A stretch of 64,000 bases of DNA from Rhizoctonia solani (lineage: Eukaryota > Basidiomycota > Agaricomycetes > Cantharellales > Ceratobasidiaceae). Both the position numbers and the translations under genes were made by a program. Positions 23,974 through 35,769 of the stretch are shown piece by piece. The stretch covers positions 1,302,001 through 1,366,000 of the forward strand of contig NC_057376.1 in assembly GCF_016906535.1 (NCBI RefSeq), written 5' to 3'. A model generated the notes under the pieces. It was not told where the DNA came from, did no database searches, and worked only from the letters and a program-made list of their open reading frames with translations. How positions within the stretch are numbered: position 1 is the stretch's first letter; each line of letters opens with the position of its first letter.

Positions 23974-24861
23974 TTACACAATGACTTTACACGGCCTGAT
24001 TGTGGAGGGATATTTCAGATATAAAATAATTCTATGTTGAGGACAGCGAAAGAAACCTTCGTCATCGCTTGAGCAAGACTGACAAGGTTGAAACACCTGG
24101 CAGAGACCGACCTTGCAACAAAACTTAGTTAATTGAGGAGAGCTAGTCCCCCAACGAGCCTCTTCCTGACCCGGATCAGGTTCAGAATCCACATCGTCGC
24201 CAGCAGCTTTGCCTTTAAGCCCCTGTCGTACAATCATAAGTGCTTTCCCCAGTAGGTTTTCTCCCCATTTGTCACGCTTCATTGGAGCACTTTTTGCGCC
24301 AAAACCTATACCCCATATTCGATCAAAAGGACTTGCTTCAACAAGCTCACTGTCTCCTGTGGCTAATAACTTTATTTTTAGATATTCGCTTTGCTCGAAC
24401 TTGAGACGCGAGCCTTCGATTATGATGTTTAAACGCTCGCGCTTCCAGATCGCCTCGTCAAAGTTTGGAACCATTCTTCCGAGGGCCTTGATATCGCGCG
24501 GATTTGTGGTCTCCAGAATAGAGCAAGTAATCGGAGAATCCGGGGCGAACAATATCCCTTTCTGGTGCATCATGTATCTGTAAGCATTTAGTTGTTAATA
24601 TAAATTATATCATTGGTTGAGCAGGTCAACCACGGGGACTCACTGCTCTGCATTCTCATACGATATATCCCATTATTGAAAGGGCGATTTGTACCACTGG
24701 CTGAGGTACCCGTGCTCCTCTTTGGGCCTGAAGAAATATATTGTATCATCTGAGGCGGTAGTCTGGGGGGCATTCGCATTACTTTCAGCTTCAGACCTCC
24801 AGCCGATCGTAACCGTTTTCGCTCTGCTTGGCTTTGGATTTCCTTGCAACGATCTTGCCAG
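23974..24861 (-). pseudogene. NADAR-domain (YbiA-like) gene with in-frame stop
   Basis: NADAR proteins are N-glycosidases of ADP-ribose or riboflavin-pathway intermediates. Upstream exon: DDTIYFFRPKEEHGYLSQWY, KSPFQ, then a TAA (24675-24673), then WDISYENAEQ. A GTGAGT intron joins it to YMMHQKGILF, then LETTNPRDIKALGRMVPNFD, WKRERLNIIIEGSRLKFEQ, LKIKLLATGDSELVEASPFD, RIWGIGFGAKSA, WGENLLGKALMIVRQGLKG. These are the family's main motifs (AEQYMM, ELVEASPxDxIWGIG, NLLGxALMxVR) in order. The stop lies between two conserved blocks and no splice site can remove it. A downstream Cys-rich tail reaches 23974. The first exon's start codon is not resolved. Either a recent nonsense mutation or an error. 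Confidence 0.7.
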
Positions 24862-25357
24862 TTATGGGAGACGACATTCAAAAGACAGTAGTATATGTAT
24901 CCCGGGTCGGTGTTGTGGCGGAGAGTTGAGAGTATTCACGAGTCCCTCCTCACTTTAACTATAGGGCCGGCGATATGCAAAACGCCGAAGTACATATGAC
25001 TTGACTCACTTCAAGTTCGAGTCAACTCACGGACCCTTTGGTATATACCAGGATGAATGTCAGGGTTTGATGTGAGTGCCAGGAAGGGCAGGAAGATATA
25101 TACATAAAAAGAACAAAAAACGACTGGGTATGATTTTTGTAACTAAGATTTCCGAGAAACAAAAATATAATAGTATGTCATCGACAGACACCGCATATAT
25201 CTACATTTGAATGCACAGCTTACAGCCGATCTCAAGCGGGTACGTGTTGAATACAGTCACGTAGGAAATTCAGTCGAGTTTGAAACTGCCCAAGCAAATG
25301 GTTGCGCACAAATGCACCATCGACGTACTCAAAAGCAAATAGAGGACGATAAAAGAA
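24862..25357. other. Intergenic
   Basis: AT-rich gap with no gene, upstream of the NADAR gene and downstream of the M43 protease gene. The first exon and start of the NADAR gene may lie at its left end. Confidence 0.35.
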
Positions 25358-26535
25358 CTATAGGCTAATTCCCCGGTACTGTCTTACTTGCTCCTTGATA
25401 CGTGCAAATTGACCTGGAGTAAACTGTGGTACATCCATTAGTATTTTGTACTCCCCAAGGTCTAATACTAAAATATACCTCGTTCATACACGAATCGTAC
25501 GAGTAATCCATGTAGTTATGGATCCTGCGTTGTTAAAGTACATTGCACTTTTAGTATGCACGGCTGCGGGACGTCGATTTGACTTACGGGTCTACGCCAC
25601 CATCTGGGCACGTATCTTTTCCAACCGGGCATCCGGCCGATGGGTTGCTTCGGAAGGGGTATCATCGACATAGTCCCAGTTCCTGAACAATTGCCCCCTT
25701 GGAAGGTGTGATATAATCCAAGCCAGTGTCCGAGCTCGTGAGTAAGTGTCTTTCCTTCGTCGTAATTGACGTTGCTACCTCCAGGAACTGTGGACCACTG
25801 AATGACGATGCCATCATCCTTTGGGTTAGATTCATAGGTGGAAGGAAAGGTGGCATAGCCGAGTAATCCCTTTCCTGGGCCACCTTTGAATCCAACAGTA
25901 TAAATGTTTAGGTCGGCAGCGCCTCCTTTACGCAGGGAGTTTTTCATGGCCGTGTTGGTGGGTAAGTTCGGAGCGACATAATTAAACCATGTTCTACAAA
26001 AGTAAATGAGTTAGACGAATGCAAAGAATAAATGGTACAAAGCTGACGCGTTGGTGGTACGATCAACGCTCTTCAAGTTTAACTTGAGCCCCAATCCGGA
26101 GAAATGCGAGTTGGTAGCTTTGATTGAATCTTTTATTTGATAGTGTGGAAGATCTCCCTCGGCCAGAGCTTTATATTTGCGCATCACGACGCGATGTTCA
26201 CTACTTAACCACAACCATTATCTCATGTAAACTTACTGTCTCCTCCTTTATAACATGCCAATACACATCGATAGTTTCATAGCAAATAATTTTTACTGGG
26301 CCAGCTAATTTTTGTGCAGCAAAGTTGGATTCAACATTGTTCACAAATGATTGGCTGATGCAGATTATGGTTGGAGCTATGAATTAAACCCGGAACCAAG
26401 GATGTGAATGACGAACTTGGGCTCTGTCCCGCACTTTCGAGGCGTAGGGTCGCTTCTTGCCTCATAATACGCGGCGAACGCAACGTTTGAAGAGAGTGCA
26501 AACAACAAGCAGAGAAGAGGGCGTAACACGGCCAT
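25358..26535 (-). CDS. Secreted M43 (pappalysin-like) zinc metalloprotease
   Basis: ATG 26535 gives MAVLRPLLCLLFALSSNVAFA, a clear signal peptide, then YYEARSDPTPRKCGTEPK. The ORF continues through introns to LRKGGAADLNIYTVGFKGGPG, GLLGYATFPSTY, DDGIVIQWSTVPGGSN, NYDEGKTLTHELGHWLGLYH and TFQGGNC. HELGHWLGLYH is the extended zinc motif HExxHxxGxxH of the metzincin group, family M43. The C-terminus reads DVPQFTPGQFARIKEQV and QYRGISL, stop at 25360-25358, as expected for fungal extracellular M43 proteases of about 280-300 residues. It likely acts outside the cell in protein breakdown. Confidence 0.85.
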
Positions 26536-28011
26536 GGAGGACGGATGGGAACACCTAGAATTGTAGATCCGATGTTTATATACTTAACTAGAATATGCTT
26601 AATCGTGTTTCATCCTCGTGCCTACAGCGAAGTGCAGGCATCACATGGAGAATCGTGCTATGGGCTGTCCGGAGATGCAGGTGAGGTTGACAGATTAGGC
26701 GTTCGATGATTGTCATAGGTTCATATGCTTCCGACAGTGAAGGTCTTGGCAAACCCATTTAGGCAGGCTATGTATAACCTGTATATCAAAGTCTTTGGAT
26801 CCACGTGAACAAGCATCGGAGTTCGTCCCAAGGTTAAAACTATGATATTGATTGAGCGGCAAGGAAGGTCTCCTTAATCTTACGCTATTCAATCAACAGC
26901 TTCCTTGATCACAATCAATGTCTCAATAAAGACTAACGGAGATTAAGACACTGGGTGACCTTCTGTTTCATCAGTTGTTATGTGGGTCATCGCTGCACTT
27001 AATTGCGTTCCACTTGACCAGCAGGTGGAGATTTATAGTGAAATATATGTACAATCGTAGATGGCTAAAATATATATTTGACTGTATGCAACTGGTTAGG
27101 TTGAAGATATGGGATATGCCATTAGTTTTCCTGTTAAATCGTAGCTCATTCCCTTTTTGGTTCGCATGTAGCTCGTTATTTGTTGGTATTCCCCTTGCTC
27201 CACCTGAGTATCCCCGGTTTTTTGGCACGACGTATTATATCCTTTCACAATACACACTTATTTGGGTGTTTGATGGGGTTGTCCACATACATGGGTTGGC
27301 GGGGTACCCCGCTGTGGAATATTAATGGCAATGGGTGCACGAGCATGACAGGATGTTTTACGTATATTTGCATACACTCTGGTCCTTGTTGTGAGTTCGT
27401 GAAATGGAGTGGAGACCAAAGTGTCTTGGCGGTCCTGACAAACGGGTAATTTCGTGGCTGCCGCCGGTCGCTGAGTCCTGAGTACAGCCACCTCTAAGCG
27501 AGATATGCAATATGGCACCGTAACGGAGAAATGATGTATTTATTATTTGCCGCTAACCGACGCTTAGCCCTCTAACATGCCCTTCAAATGTTCGCCTTTC
27601 TGCTTGGCGAGCAGGCTGAACTGCATATAATCTTCTCATGCTAAAGTTCGCATGGTAAAGGCAGCTTGAAGCACGTGCGAAGCGCCCCACATACATGATT
27701 GAAAATCTATCAGAGTTAAATCGTAGCCGGTTGACCGTCAGGTGATGCCTAGCACCTCCTATCCAAAAGCGTTAAGCGAGCCGTGAGAAAGAGGTACTGA
27801 ACCAGATAAGGAGTCTATGTCGTCGTCCCTGTTTATGTTTGCCGAGATCGACGCTAAGCGAACACCTTTTCGGGAAGGTATTACACCCCAAATGAGACCG
27901 GGCGCACGATAAGTTACAATAATGGAGTAACTGACTCGGAACGGTTGGGCCCCTCGCTATTTACCACGACCTCGACCATCCCAGCTTTAAAATCCCCGCT
28001 CTCTCTCAGAC
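26536..28011. other. 1.5-kb gene-poor region
   Basis: Largest gap without a recognisable gene in the left half. Open frames at 26971-27449 on both strands are mutual shadows and look like chance. No repeat, RNA gene or transposon end found by eye. The last few hundred bases carry a C/T-rich tract just before the aminotransferase start (27990-28010). Confidence 0.35.
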
Positions 28012-29861
28012 ATGCTCCGCGCTACTAGGGCTTTCCTCCCCTTCTCCTCTCGTCGCGCGCTTGTCTCTCCCTCTGCTCCTGTTCCACCACTTCATCTTCG
28101 TTCCCCCATTCACTCTACTGGCACTATGCACGCCCCTCCTACCAATGGAAACGTCAATGGCAACGGTGTTCACATCAATGCGGACTTTGCTGCTGAGCAC
28201 ACCGCGCGTGGTGTGAGCCGCCTCGTCAATGGAGTTATTGTCAAAGGCGAAGGCTCCTACGTGACGTTCGACGATGGACGTAAGATGCTTGACTTTACCA
28301 CGGGAATTGGCGTCACTGGCCTCGGTATGTTTTTTTCCCTTTCATTTCGTCACCGTCGTCAATAAGGCCCTAACTGTGGAGCGCTTTTTCTACAGGCCAC
28401 TGTCACCCAGTGGTTAGTAAGGCTGCTGCTGACCAGTGCATGAACCTTGTTCACGGACAGGTTAGTCGGAACCAAGATCTTGGTCTTCCATGAATAGCGT
28501 TGATTTATTTTTGGCTACCCTTGCACCACAGTGCAGCATTGCATTCCATGAACCAGGAGTCAAGCTAATTAGCGCGCTCATGCCGCTCATGCCCGATCCT
28601 TCGCTCGACACGTTCTTTTTCTGGAACTCGGGCTCTGAGGCTGTCGAAGCCGCGGTCAAGCTTGCACGTACAGCTACAGGGAGACAGAACATTATTTCTA
28701 TGCAAGGTAAGTGCTGAATAGTTGTGTGTCGAGTTAGTACTTATTGGGTTACAGGGGGGTACCATGGACGTACTTTTGGTGCGATGGCTCTCACCCGTAG
28801 CAAGACTATCTATAGCGATCGTGTTAGCCCATTGATGGTATGTCCAATTCTTGCTCGCGCATTTATCGGATTCTAATAAATGGAATTTGTAGCCCGGAGT
28901 GTATGTTACACCTTACCCGTACTGGCACCAACTTGGTCTCCCGCCCAACGCAACCGAAGAGCAAGCAGTCGCCCAAAGTATCCATCAACTCAACCTTCTC
29001 TTCGCACAGCAAACCAACCCAGCGGAGACCGCCGCGATTATCATCGAGCCTGTACTCGGTGAGGGTGGATATATCGCCGCCCCTGCCTCTTATCTCAAGG
29101 CACTCCGTGAGATCTGTGACGAGCACGGCATCTTGTTGATTTTTGACGAGGTACAATGCGGGTTTGGCCGAACGGGCAAGTACTTCGCGAGCGAGTACTC
29201 TGGCGTACGCCCGGATGTTATGATTATTGCCAAAGGGCTTGCCAATGGGTTCCCGCTGAGCGGTATTGTAAGCCGAAAGGAGCTGATGGATACGCAAAAG
29301 CCCGGGTCAATGGCAAGTCACATATCCGATATGGATGTATGCGGATTTATAAGATTGACCGAGCGATTTTATAGGGTGGCACGTACGCGGGTAATGCGAT
29401 TGCCTGCGCTGCGGCTGTTGCATGCACCAAAGTTATGCGCGACGAGAACGTGCTCGAGAACGTTAATGCACGGTACGTAACCAGTGCTTTACCTTTCCGC
29501 TCTCGCTTAACCAGACTGGACGAATAGATCTGCCGAACTATTCGATGGTATCAACGTGTTGCGCGCTAATCCCAAGATTGCTCCATACATTCTAGACGTG
29601 CGCGGTAAAGGGTTGATGGTTGGCGTTGAGTTTGCATCTCCAACGAATGCGAGCTGGGATGCATCGGTGCAGAGTAGTGCGCCAAAGGGCATGGCCAGCC
29701 GAGTAGCTGCCAAACTCCTCGAGCGAGGTGTATTGTTGTTGACAACCTCGATCTTCGAGGTCGTGCGATTCATTCCTCCGTTGAATATATCTCAGGCTGA
29801 CATGGCCAAGGGAATCAAAGCATTCCAGGAGGCAGTCGAGGAGGTTGTTCGCGAGGGTTGA
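28012..29861 (+). CDS. Class III PLP aminotransferase (4-aminobutyrate/ornithine-type)
   Basis: Start MLRATRAFLPFSSRRALVS looks like a mitochondrial presequence. A shorter form could start at MHAPPTNGN. The core has FDDGRKMLDFTTGIGVTGLG, HCHPVVSKAAADQ, FFWNSGSEAVEAAVKLAR (PLP phosphate site), GYHGRTFGAMALT, IIEPVLGEGGYIA, LLIFDEVQCGFGRTGKYF and IIAKGLANGFPLSGIV, where the Lys of AKGLANG is the expected Schiff-base residue. Further on come GGTYAGNAIACAAA and VRGKGLMVGVEFA. The protein ends in VEEVVREG. Exon breaks include 28324/28396. Substrate class is inferred from the family: omega-amino acids such as GABA, with ornithine or acetylornithine possible. Confidence 0.88.
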
Positions 29862-30018
29862 CATGGTTGTCAATGTTACTGAAGGTTGTTTCTGTTTTTG
29901 GATTTTATGTAAAATGTGTACAATAAATAAATTCTGGTTTAAGCGAGGTTATGTCATGAGTGGAATTTGAAAAACGACTGCGGCTTCTGAACGATCCTCA
30001 CTCATCCTCAACCACGAC

Positions 30019-31965
30019 ATGAAGGTGGTTCTTGCGGTCCTTGCTGCAGCTAGTCTGGCATGGGGATATATCCCAGCAGAGGGGACGAACGATACGCAGC
30101 AGCTGAATCTGGCTGATGCGTCGAGTTTAAAACTTGCCTCCCCAATTTACACTGAGGAGGTTTCTTACCAGCTGGCACGCACTGGGTCCAGTGGTTTTCA
30201 GTTGGTGCGTCTGAATATTTATTCTTATTTATGAACGTGCTAACGAAGCCTGCAGGGGGCATTTGTTCATTTCGACGAGAGCTCGTTAAGCGATCCGGAT
30301 AATTCGTACACACCAACACCTTGGATTGCCATGGTGAGTTGTGGCAGTACACCACACGCCCAGCTCCTTTCTTATCTATTGATAGATCTCGTGCGACAAA
30401 AACTCAACAAATGCATCGAACGATACCGACATTTTCACGAGTGCTAGAGACAGGGGGGCTGTTGCCGCAGTAGGTTTGGCATTGGCGCCTACCAGACCCC
30501 GACCAATTGAATTATGATGATAGTTACTGTATTCGACCAAGTCCCAGGCGTGCCTCATCAACCCCTCGTATTCTGAGTACGTCATCCCACGCCTTTTGCA
30601 TCCCCCAGCCCCTTCTCACCCACGACTGCAGTGCAGACGAGTTTGACCGTATTCTCGATATATTTGCGACTAAAGATAAATTCGCAGCACGTAAGTCTAT
30701 TATTGGCATTCAATAGCTCCACACTTGACTAATGGCGTTTTGGCAGGCTTGATCGAGAGTCTCTTCACCAACGTTAACAAGACGTATCGATCCTTCAACT
30801 CGAAGCTTCTCAACGAGTCCTATCTTGCTATCAACAACACGGACTCATTTGCGCAAGTACCGTTCCTGATGGCTTCCCTTACAGCTTGGAATGCCACGTC
30901 CACTTCGACCAACACTACCCACTCCAGCCCCCCTCCAAGCACCACCAGTGATGATAACAAGCCCAACACAGGTCTCGCAATGTACGTAGTCTTTCTTATC
31001 GGTTGATCTCCGCTTCTTCACTGACCCATCAGGACGCCCAGGATCGTCCTCTATGCTATCACAGGATGCGTTTCGCTCTTGTTTTGCGTGGTTATCCTTA
31101 GTGGAGCGATCCGTGCGATTCGACACCCCGAGCGATATGGGCCTAGGAGTGGTGATCCAAATCTTCATGGGCCTGGAAGCGCACCTCAAACTCGTGCTGC
31201 TGGTCTCGCCCGTGCGGTTCTTGACACATTCCCAGTTGTCAAGTTCGGTCGACCCTCGGCAACTACGAACCAATCGTATGAAGCCAAGGACTATGAGACA
31301 AAAGATGTAGAGATGACAAGGACAAGCGGATCGGCAGCGGATCTCGAGAGAGGAATGCCCACGGTTAAACCGGTTGGTACCTTGGTCCACAGCTCCACGC
31401 CCGACGAATCCAGTGGAACCCAACCGTCCCAGCCTGTCGCATCTGGCTCCTCGCCTTCGTCGCCTACACGAGGCGACAATTTGACCCGTGTGGCGATCGG
31501 CGTGGAAACCTGTCCGATCTGTATTCTGGATTTTGAAGACGGTGACGATCTGCGTGTACTTCCTTGCGAGGGTCGGCATAGATTCCACCGAGACTGTGTC
31601 GACCAATGGCTGCTCGAGCTTTCGAGCTCTTGCCCTTTGTGTCGTGAAGGTGAGCGCCTGAACAATGTTCTAATTCAATCGTGGATATTAATAGCTTTTA
31701 CGTAGACTTCGCTGCCCTGGAGGCTATGGCCGCTGGGAACCATCCAGATGACGTTCCTGAGGAATCTGCACACGGCCAGGCGCACGGTGGGAGCAGGTTT
31801 TCCAAGTACCTACGTTTCGCAAGACACCGTCGTGAACAGAGTCGAAGCGCCGAGGCTGGGACTGCTCCAAGCGCCGTCCCCCAGACACCCACGGACCCCG
31901 ACCATGAGACTTCGGCGGGCTGGCGTCCGCGTGCTCATCCCAGTGGGAATGAGCCCCACTCGTGA
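30019..31965 (+). CDS. PA-TM-RING type E3 ubiquitin ligase
   Basis: Signal peptide [20 protein letters not shown]; lumenal part with [31 protein letters not shown] and RDRGAVAAV, resembling a protease-associated domain; several N-glycosylation sequons. A membrane helix follows ([18 protein letters not shown]) then a cytosolic basic stretch [13 protein letters not shown]3H2C3 RING reads [31 protein letters not shown] and SSCPLCRE. A Ser/Pro-rich tail ends GNEPHS. The layout is that of endosomal/vacuolar PA-TM-RING ligases such as yeast Tul1-like or animal RNF13/GRAIL. Multiple introns. Confidence 0.8.
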
Positions 31966-32262
31966 TCATGATTGGCTGGCATACTTACACAACATCATCA
32001 TTCATCGTTTCTTTACGCTGTCCGGACACTTCCTTGTTATGATTCCGACTTTCTTTCTCATGACGTTTTGGCTACGCCCGTTTTCCAACCCGTGTATTTA
32101 AAAGTATGTGTTTTTGCTGATTGGCGGGGTTGTTGCTTTATCTCCTTGTGTACAATTCTTTTGTTTAGTCCACGCGGTACTGTAATTCTATCCCATTATG
32201 AAAAAAGGACCAGTATAAATAACACTGTAGCTAAAATTCTAAAAATGACGGTACCGAGACAT
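31966..32262. other. Convergent 3' region
   Basis: Between the RING ligase stop and the PIG-O stop. AT-rich UTR sequence; nothing else seen. Confidence 0.35.
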
Positions 32263-35200
32263 CTAAACCTCTTTTTTAAAAGTTTTCTGAACCTTTATCA
32301 ATGATTGGCCTGCGCCAAGCCATACACCCAAAATAATAAGCACATCCGTCAGCAGCAGCACGACTCCCCCTAACATGAAGCGTGGTGCAAAGACCTTCCA
32401 GACCATCAAGTGCCGTCTGAGCCATGCAGCCGTGATAGCGCTGCCTGCGAGTTCCATGCTCCTATAGAGGACAACTCCTAGCGCAACTCGGAGAGTATCG
32501 CACACTGCCCGATCTTCAGATCCTGGTGCTGGATCAAGATTCCACAAAGCCACAAGTGGGACCGCAAGCGCAGACAAAATAAATCCGCCAAACGTATTCA
32601 GTACCACGAGTATAGGCGAGAATGGATATGTCAAAGTCGGGAATCCCACAAAGGCCGATTTCCATTGAATCGTGGACAATACTGCTTGGTGACCTGTTGC
32701 AAAGAACGCAATGTTTCCGAGAAGACAGAGTGCAGCTGCCGAGTTGAACGACGGACCCGAACGGGGTGGGTTTGCCCCTGACGTCAGACGGTCGAGCGCG
32801 GCGGACATTTCTTGCGGTGTGGCGCTGCTCCCGCTGGATAGCTTTTCGAATTCGTCCCTTAGAGACTTGGCATCTCGCGTGCTGTCGAGGATCTCGAGAT
32901 ATCCGAGGAGCGCCAGGAGGAATAGACCAAGCACAAGTTGGGCAGTTAACTGGGAGACTACGTGTGTCAAGCTAAATGCGAGGAGGAAGAATAGGAGGTA
33001 AGATGAACCGTATGCGTTTGCGAATCCTAAAACTGCTAGGACGGGTTTGCCGGTTTCGTCGGTCCTTCGTTGGAGTGCGATGCATGGACCTGAAGTGTAC
33101 CAAAGCACTGATCCTCCAGTTGTAACCCCGAGAAGTACGGTCCTAGCGATGAGAGTTCGAAGAGCACGGATGATGGGCGCAGCGGCCTCACCGCCTAGGA
33201 TATCTGAGCCTTCGAAGCGCTCAAAAGACCACCATAGGGCACTGCCGAATAGAGCTGGGCGTACAACGAGCGTAGCAAAGAATGGTGCTATGCCATTGTC
33301 GGATCCCGAGATGGCCAACGCCCGGCGAACAGCGGTGGGAAGGAACCATGCAGCGGGAAGTACGAGCACAAGGACCCAGAAGGGTGCAGCCGACGCACCA
33401 GCCGACGCATAGAAATTCACGTGGCAGTAAGGATGCTGTTCTTCCCTACATACAGTGCTCGAAGCCATTAACCTGACGCACACGGCCGCGAGAGTACCAA
33501 ACCCGAGGATTCGCTTTCGTAGATGTGCGGTAGGGGCGTTGATTCCGGATAGTGTGAGGGGGACAAGGAGCGTCATGAACAGGTACAACACGATACGGTC
33601 TTCCCACATGATGAATGAGTTGGAGGCGAACCCTGCCGCATGCATAACCAGGACAATTGCCCCCAGTGATAACCTTCGGGAATGGGATGCAACCAGATTA
33701 GGACTGAGAAGGTAGATAATACTTGCGGCTGAAGTAAAACTTGCACCACCAAGCGCCGCCTCGAATGACGATAAGGGAAGAGGCTGAATGATTTTGAAAC
33801 CCCATAGGAGAACGGTACCCATGCCGAGCCCAGCGGCTGCACCCAGTACGCCTGTTTGAAGAGTATTGCGAATGACAAGTTCGTAACTGTCCTGATGGGA
33901 AGCCACTGCACGGTAAAAGACCCATACGCTCGGCACGGATACAACCAAAACCAAAAGTCCAAGGCCCATGCGAACGACATTGAATTGAGCCCAAAGTGCG
34001 CGACACCGTTGTAACGCCAGGCGTGTGAATTTTGACCGAAGAACGACGCTCTGTTCTAAGTTAGCTTCACCAGTGGCCGCCTTGAAGGACAACTGGAGCT
34101 CGTCCCATACAGGATCCAGTTCTCCACTCGAGGTGCTACGGCGATATTCGTGCAGGTAGCGATTGACCTGTTCAACATTGAGAGACGTTGCCTTCGCCAA
34201 TGCAGGCTCATTGTTCGGTAGATTGAAACCAAAAGCGTCGTGAACGATCGTGCCTAGGTTATTAAGCGGGATAGGTAGACCCAAGAGCAAAGCAATAGTG
34301 GGAACAATATCGATTTGTTGTATCGAAGGAAATGGCTCGCTGTATCCAGGGAAAACAATGTCGGGGTAATGCCCTTGTGCACGAAGTTGCTTGCTCAACG
34401 AGTCAGGAGAAGTGAGGGCATGGCCTTTGCTATACAACCATAACCCCGAACTTGTCTCGAGTTCACCATCGCCTCCGTGGTCGCCTCGTTTATCCATGCC
34501 ATGATCTCCAAGAACAACAAGTAATGTATCGTCGTCGAGTAGTTCGACTACCCGAGTCAGAACTTGATTCATCTCTTGAAGCTTGGCTTTCATCGTAGGA
34601 TGCGACGGCCCGAGCCGGTGGCCGACGTGGTCGACGCCAAGGAAATGGCCAATAATCACATCCCAGTTTTCTCCGTGGTTCTGGAGTAAGGGGAAGATAT
34701 TATGGATAACTCCTCGGTCCACAGTATGTAAATCCTCGACGTTAAATGAATCAAATGGATAAGACTGATTGAATGCGCCAGGAAACACAGTTTCCCACGT
34801 GTCGTCACCCATAAAGGCCGTACGTAGGCCAGCACGCTGCATTTGAAGTATGAGAGAATCCTCTAATATCGCCGATCCACCAAAGTTTGAGCCGATGTCT
34901 ACGAATGTGGGAAGTGAGCCTGTGGTAAGGCCTTTGATTCGTTGGAGGGTAGCGGTTGGCGGGTCTGAGTATGCGTTATACAACAAAGACCGGTCAGGTT
35001 TCTCCTCTGTAATCTGAGCTGGGAGTGTGAGGATGTTGTGATGGTATGGATCAGATACGGTAGGCGGGATGGGCGAGATGAAGTCGAACCGCAAAGAGTC
35101 GATTATAATAATAACCGCCTTTTTGTGAACAGTGGTTCCGAGAGTACATTCTTTGCACTCATTTGTTGCATCAAGAGCTACCCGAGAAAGTAGGAATCCT

Positions 35201-35322
35201 CCAGTGAAGAGATATAGCCCAGAGAGGTGGATCAGGAAGACATGACCGAGCGCCAGCACCGCCAAGCCGATTTTTGATATAGAAAGTGTTGATACAGTAG
35301 GCGTTTTGTTGGATTCTGCCAT
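32263..35322 (-). CDS. GPI13: GPI ethanolamine phosphate transferase 3 (PIG-O/GPI13)
   Basis: Single-exon gene of 1019 codons, unusual among its intron-rich neighbours. It adds ethanolamine phosphate to the third mannose of the GPI precursor in the ER lumen. An N-terminal helix (LAVLALGHVFLIHLSGLYLF) is followed by the alkaline-phosphatase-like catalytic domain: KAVIIIIDSLRFDFISP, TLPAQITEEKPDRS, IIGHFLGVDHVGHRLGP and VVLGDHGMDKRGDHGGDG, carrying the metal-binding Asp/His residues. The C-terminal half is about a dozen hydrophobic segments. Length matches PIG-O proteins. Its 5' side faces the retrotransposon insertion. Confidence 0.92.
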   Translation of the reverse strand: MAESNKTPTVSTLSISKIGLAVLALGHVFLIHLSGLYLFTGGFLLSRVALDATNECKECTLGTTVHKKAVIIIIDSLRFDFISPIPPTVSDPYHHNILTLPAQITEEKPDRSLLYNAYSDPPTATLQRIKGLTTGSLPTFVDIGSNFGGSAILEDSLILQMQRAGLRTAFMGDDTWETVFPGAFNQSYPFDSFNVEDLHTVDRGVIHNIFPLLQNHGENWDVIIGHFLGVDHVGHRLGPSHPTMKAKLQEMNQVLTRVVELLDDDTLLVVLGDHGMDKRGDHGGDGELETSSGLWLYSKGHALTSPDSLSKQLRAQGHYPDIVFPGYSEPFPSIQQIDIVPTIALLLGLPIPLNNLGTIVHDAFGFNLPNNEPALAKATSLNVEQVNRYLHEYRRSTSSGELDPVWDELQLSFKAATGEANLEQSVVLRSKFTRLALQRCRALWAQFNVVRMGLGLLVLVVSVPSVWVFYRAVASHQDSYELVIRNTLQTGVLGAAAGLGMGTVLLWGFKIIQPLPLSSFEAALGGASFTSAASIIYLLSPNLVASHSRRLSLGAIVLVMHAAGFASNSFIMWEDRIVLYLFMTLLVPLTLSGINAPTAHLRKRILGFGTLAAVCVRLMASSTVCREEQHPYCHVNFYASAGASAAPFWVLVLVLPAAWFLPTAVRRALAISGSDNGIAPFFATLVVRPALFGSALWWSFERFEGSDILGGEAAAPIIRALRTLIARTVLLGVTTGGSVLWYTSGPCIALQRRTDETGKPVLAVLGFANAYGSSYLLFFLLAFSLTHVVSQLTAQLVLGLFLLALLGYLEILDSTRDAKSLRDEFEKLSSGSSATPQEMSAALDRLTSGANPPRSGPSFNSAAALCLLGNIAFFATGHQAVLSTIQWKSAFVGFPTLTYPFSPILVVLNTFGGFILSALAVPLVALWNLDPAPGSEDRAVCDTLRVALGVVLYRSMELAGSAITAAWLRRHLMVWKVFAPRFMLGGVVLLLTDVLIILGVWLGAGQSLIKVQKTFKKEV

Positions 35323-35728
35323 CGTTTTATATTATGACTATAATTCGATTTCTGGAAGTATGAGAATAGATAAATAATTGCGTCAAGCTTGTAACATGGG
35401 TCACTTACCAAGAATTACGGTTAGATCTATACCAATGCGTATACACTATTGCATGGCCAGCTATTCTCGACTATGTCTCTAAATCGCGAAGACAATTTCT
35501 TGATACGGCTTGACCGAGAATAATTAGCTACCGCAAGCCCGTATAAATATGATCCGCGCTATGCGTAGAGAACACACCTTATCAATCCTTTTAGTGATAT
35601 TAGGATACAATACAGCTACGACGAAACTTGGGAAGGATACCGATCACAGATGTGGTAGTCCGCTGTGAGAGATGCTCGGCACGGTCAGAAAAGCTCGAGG
35701 CCTGATATTCAAAATCCCACGAAACACG
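35323..35728. other. Remaining left half of a divergent promoter region
   Basis: Upstream of PIG-O and directly next to the retrotransposon. Together with 42223-42349 it would form a promoter region of about 550 bp before the insertion. No site identified except the CACGTG motif in the target duplication. Confidence 0.4.
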
Positions 35729-35743
35729 TCGGTTTCACGTGAC
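35729..35743. repeat. Left target-site duplication of the LINE (TCGGTTTCACGTGAC)
   Basis: 15 bases identical to those directly after the A-tail at 42208-42222. Contains an E-box CACGTG. Confidence 0.9.
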
Positions 35744-35769
35744 GGAATCACGTGTCGACGACGACCACC

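Noticed and set aside
26971..27449. Possible gene in the 26.5-28.0 kb gap
   Set aside because: Plus- and minus-strand frames overlap each other, have no motif, signal peptide or splice partners.
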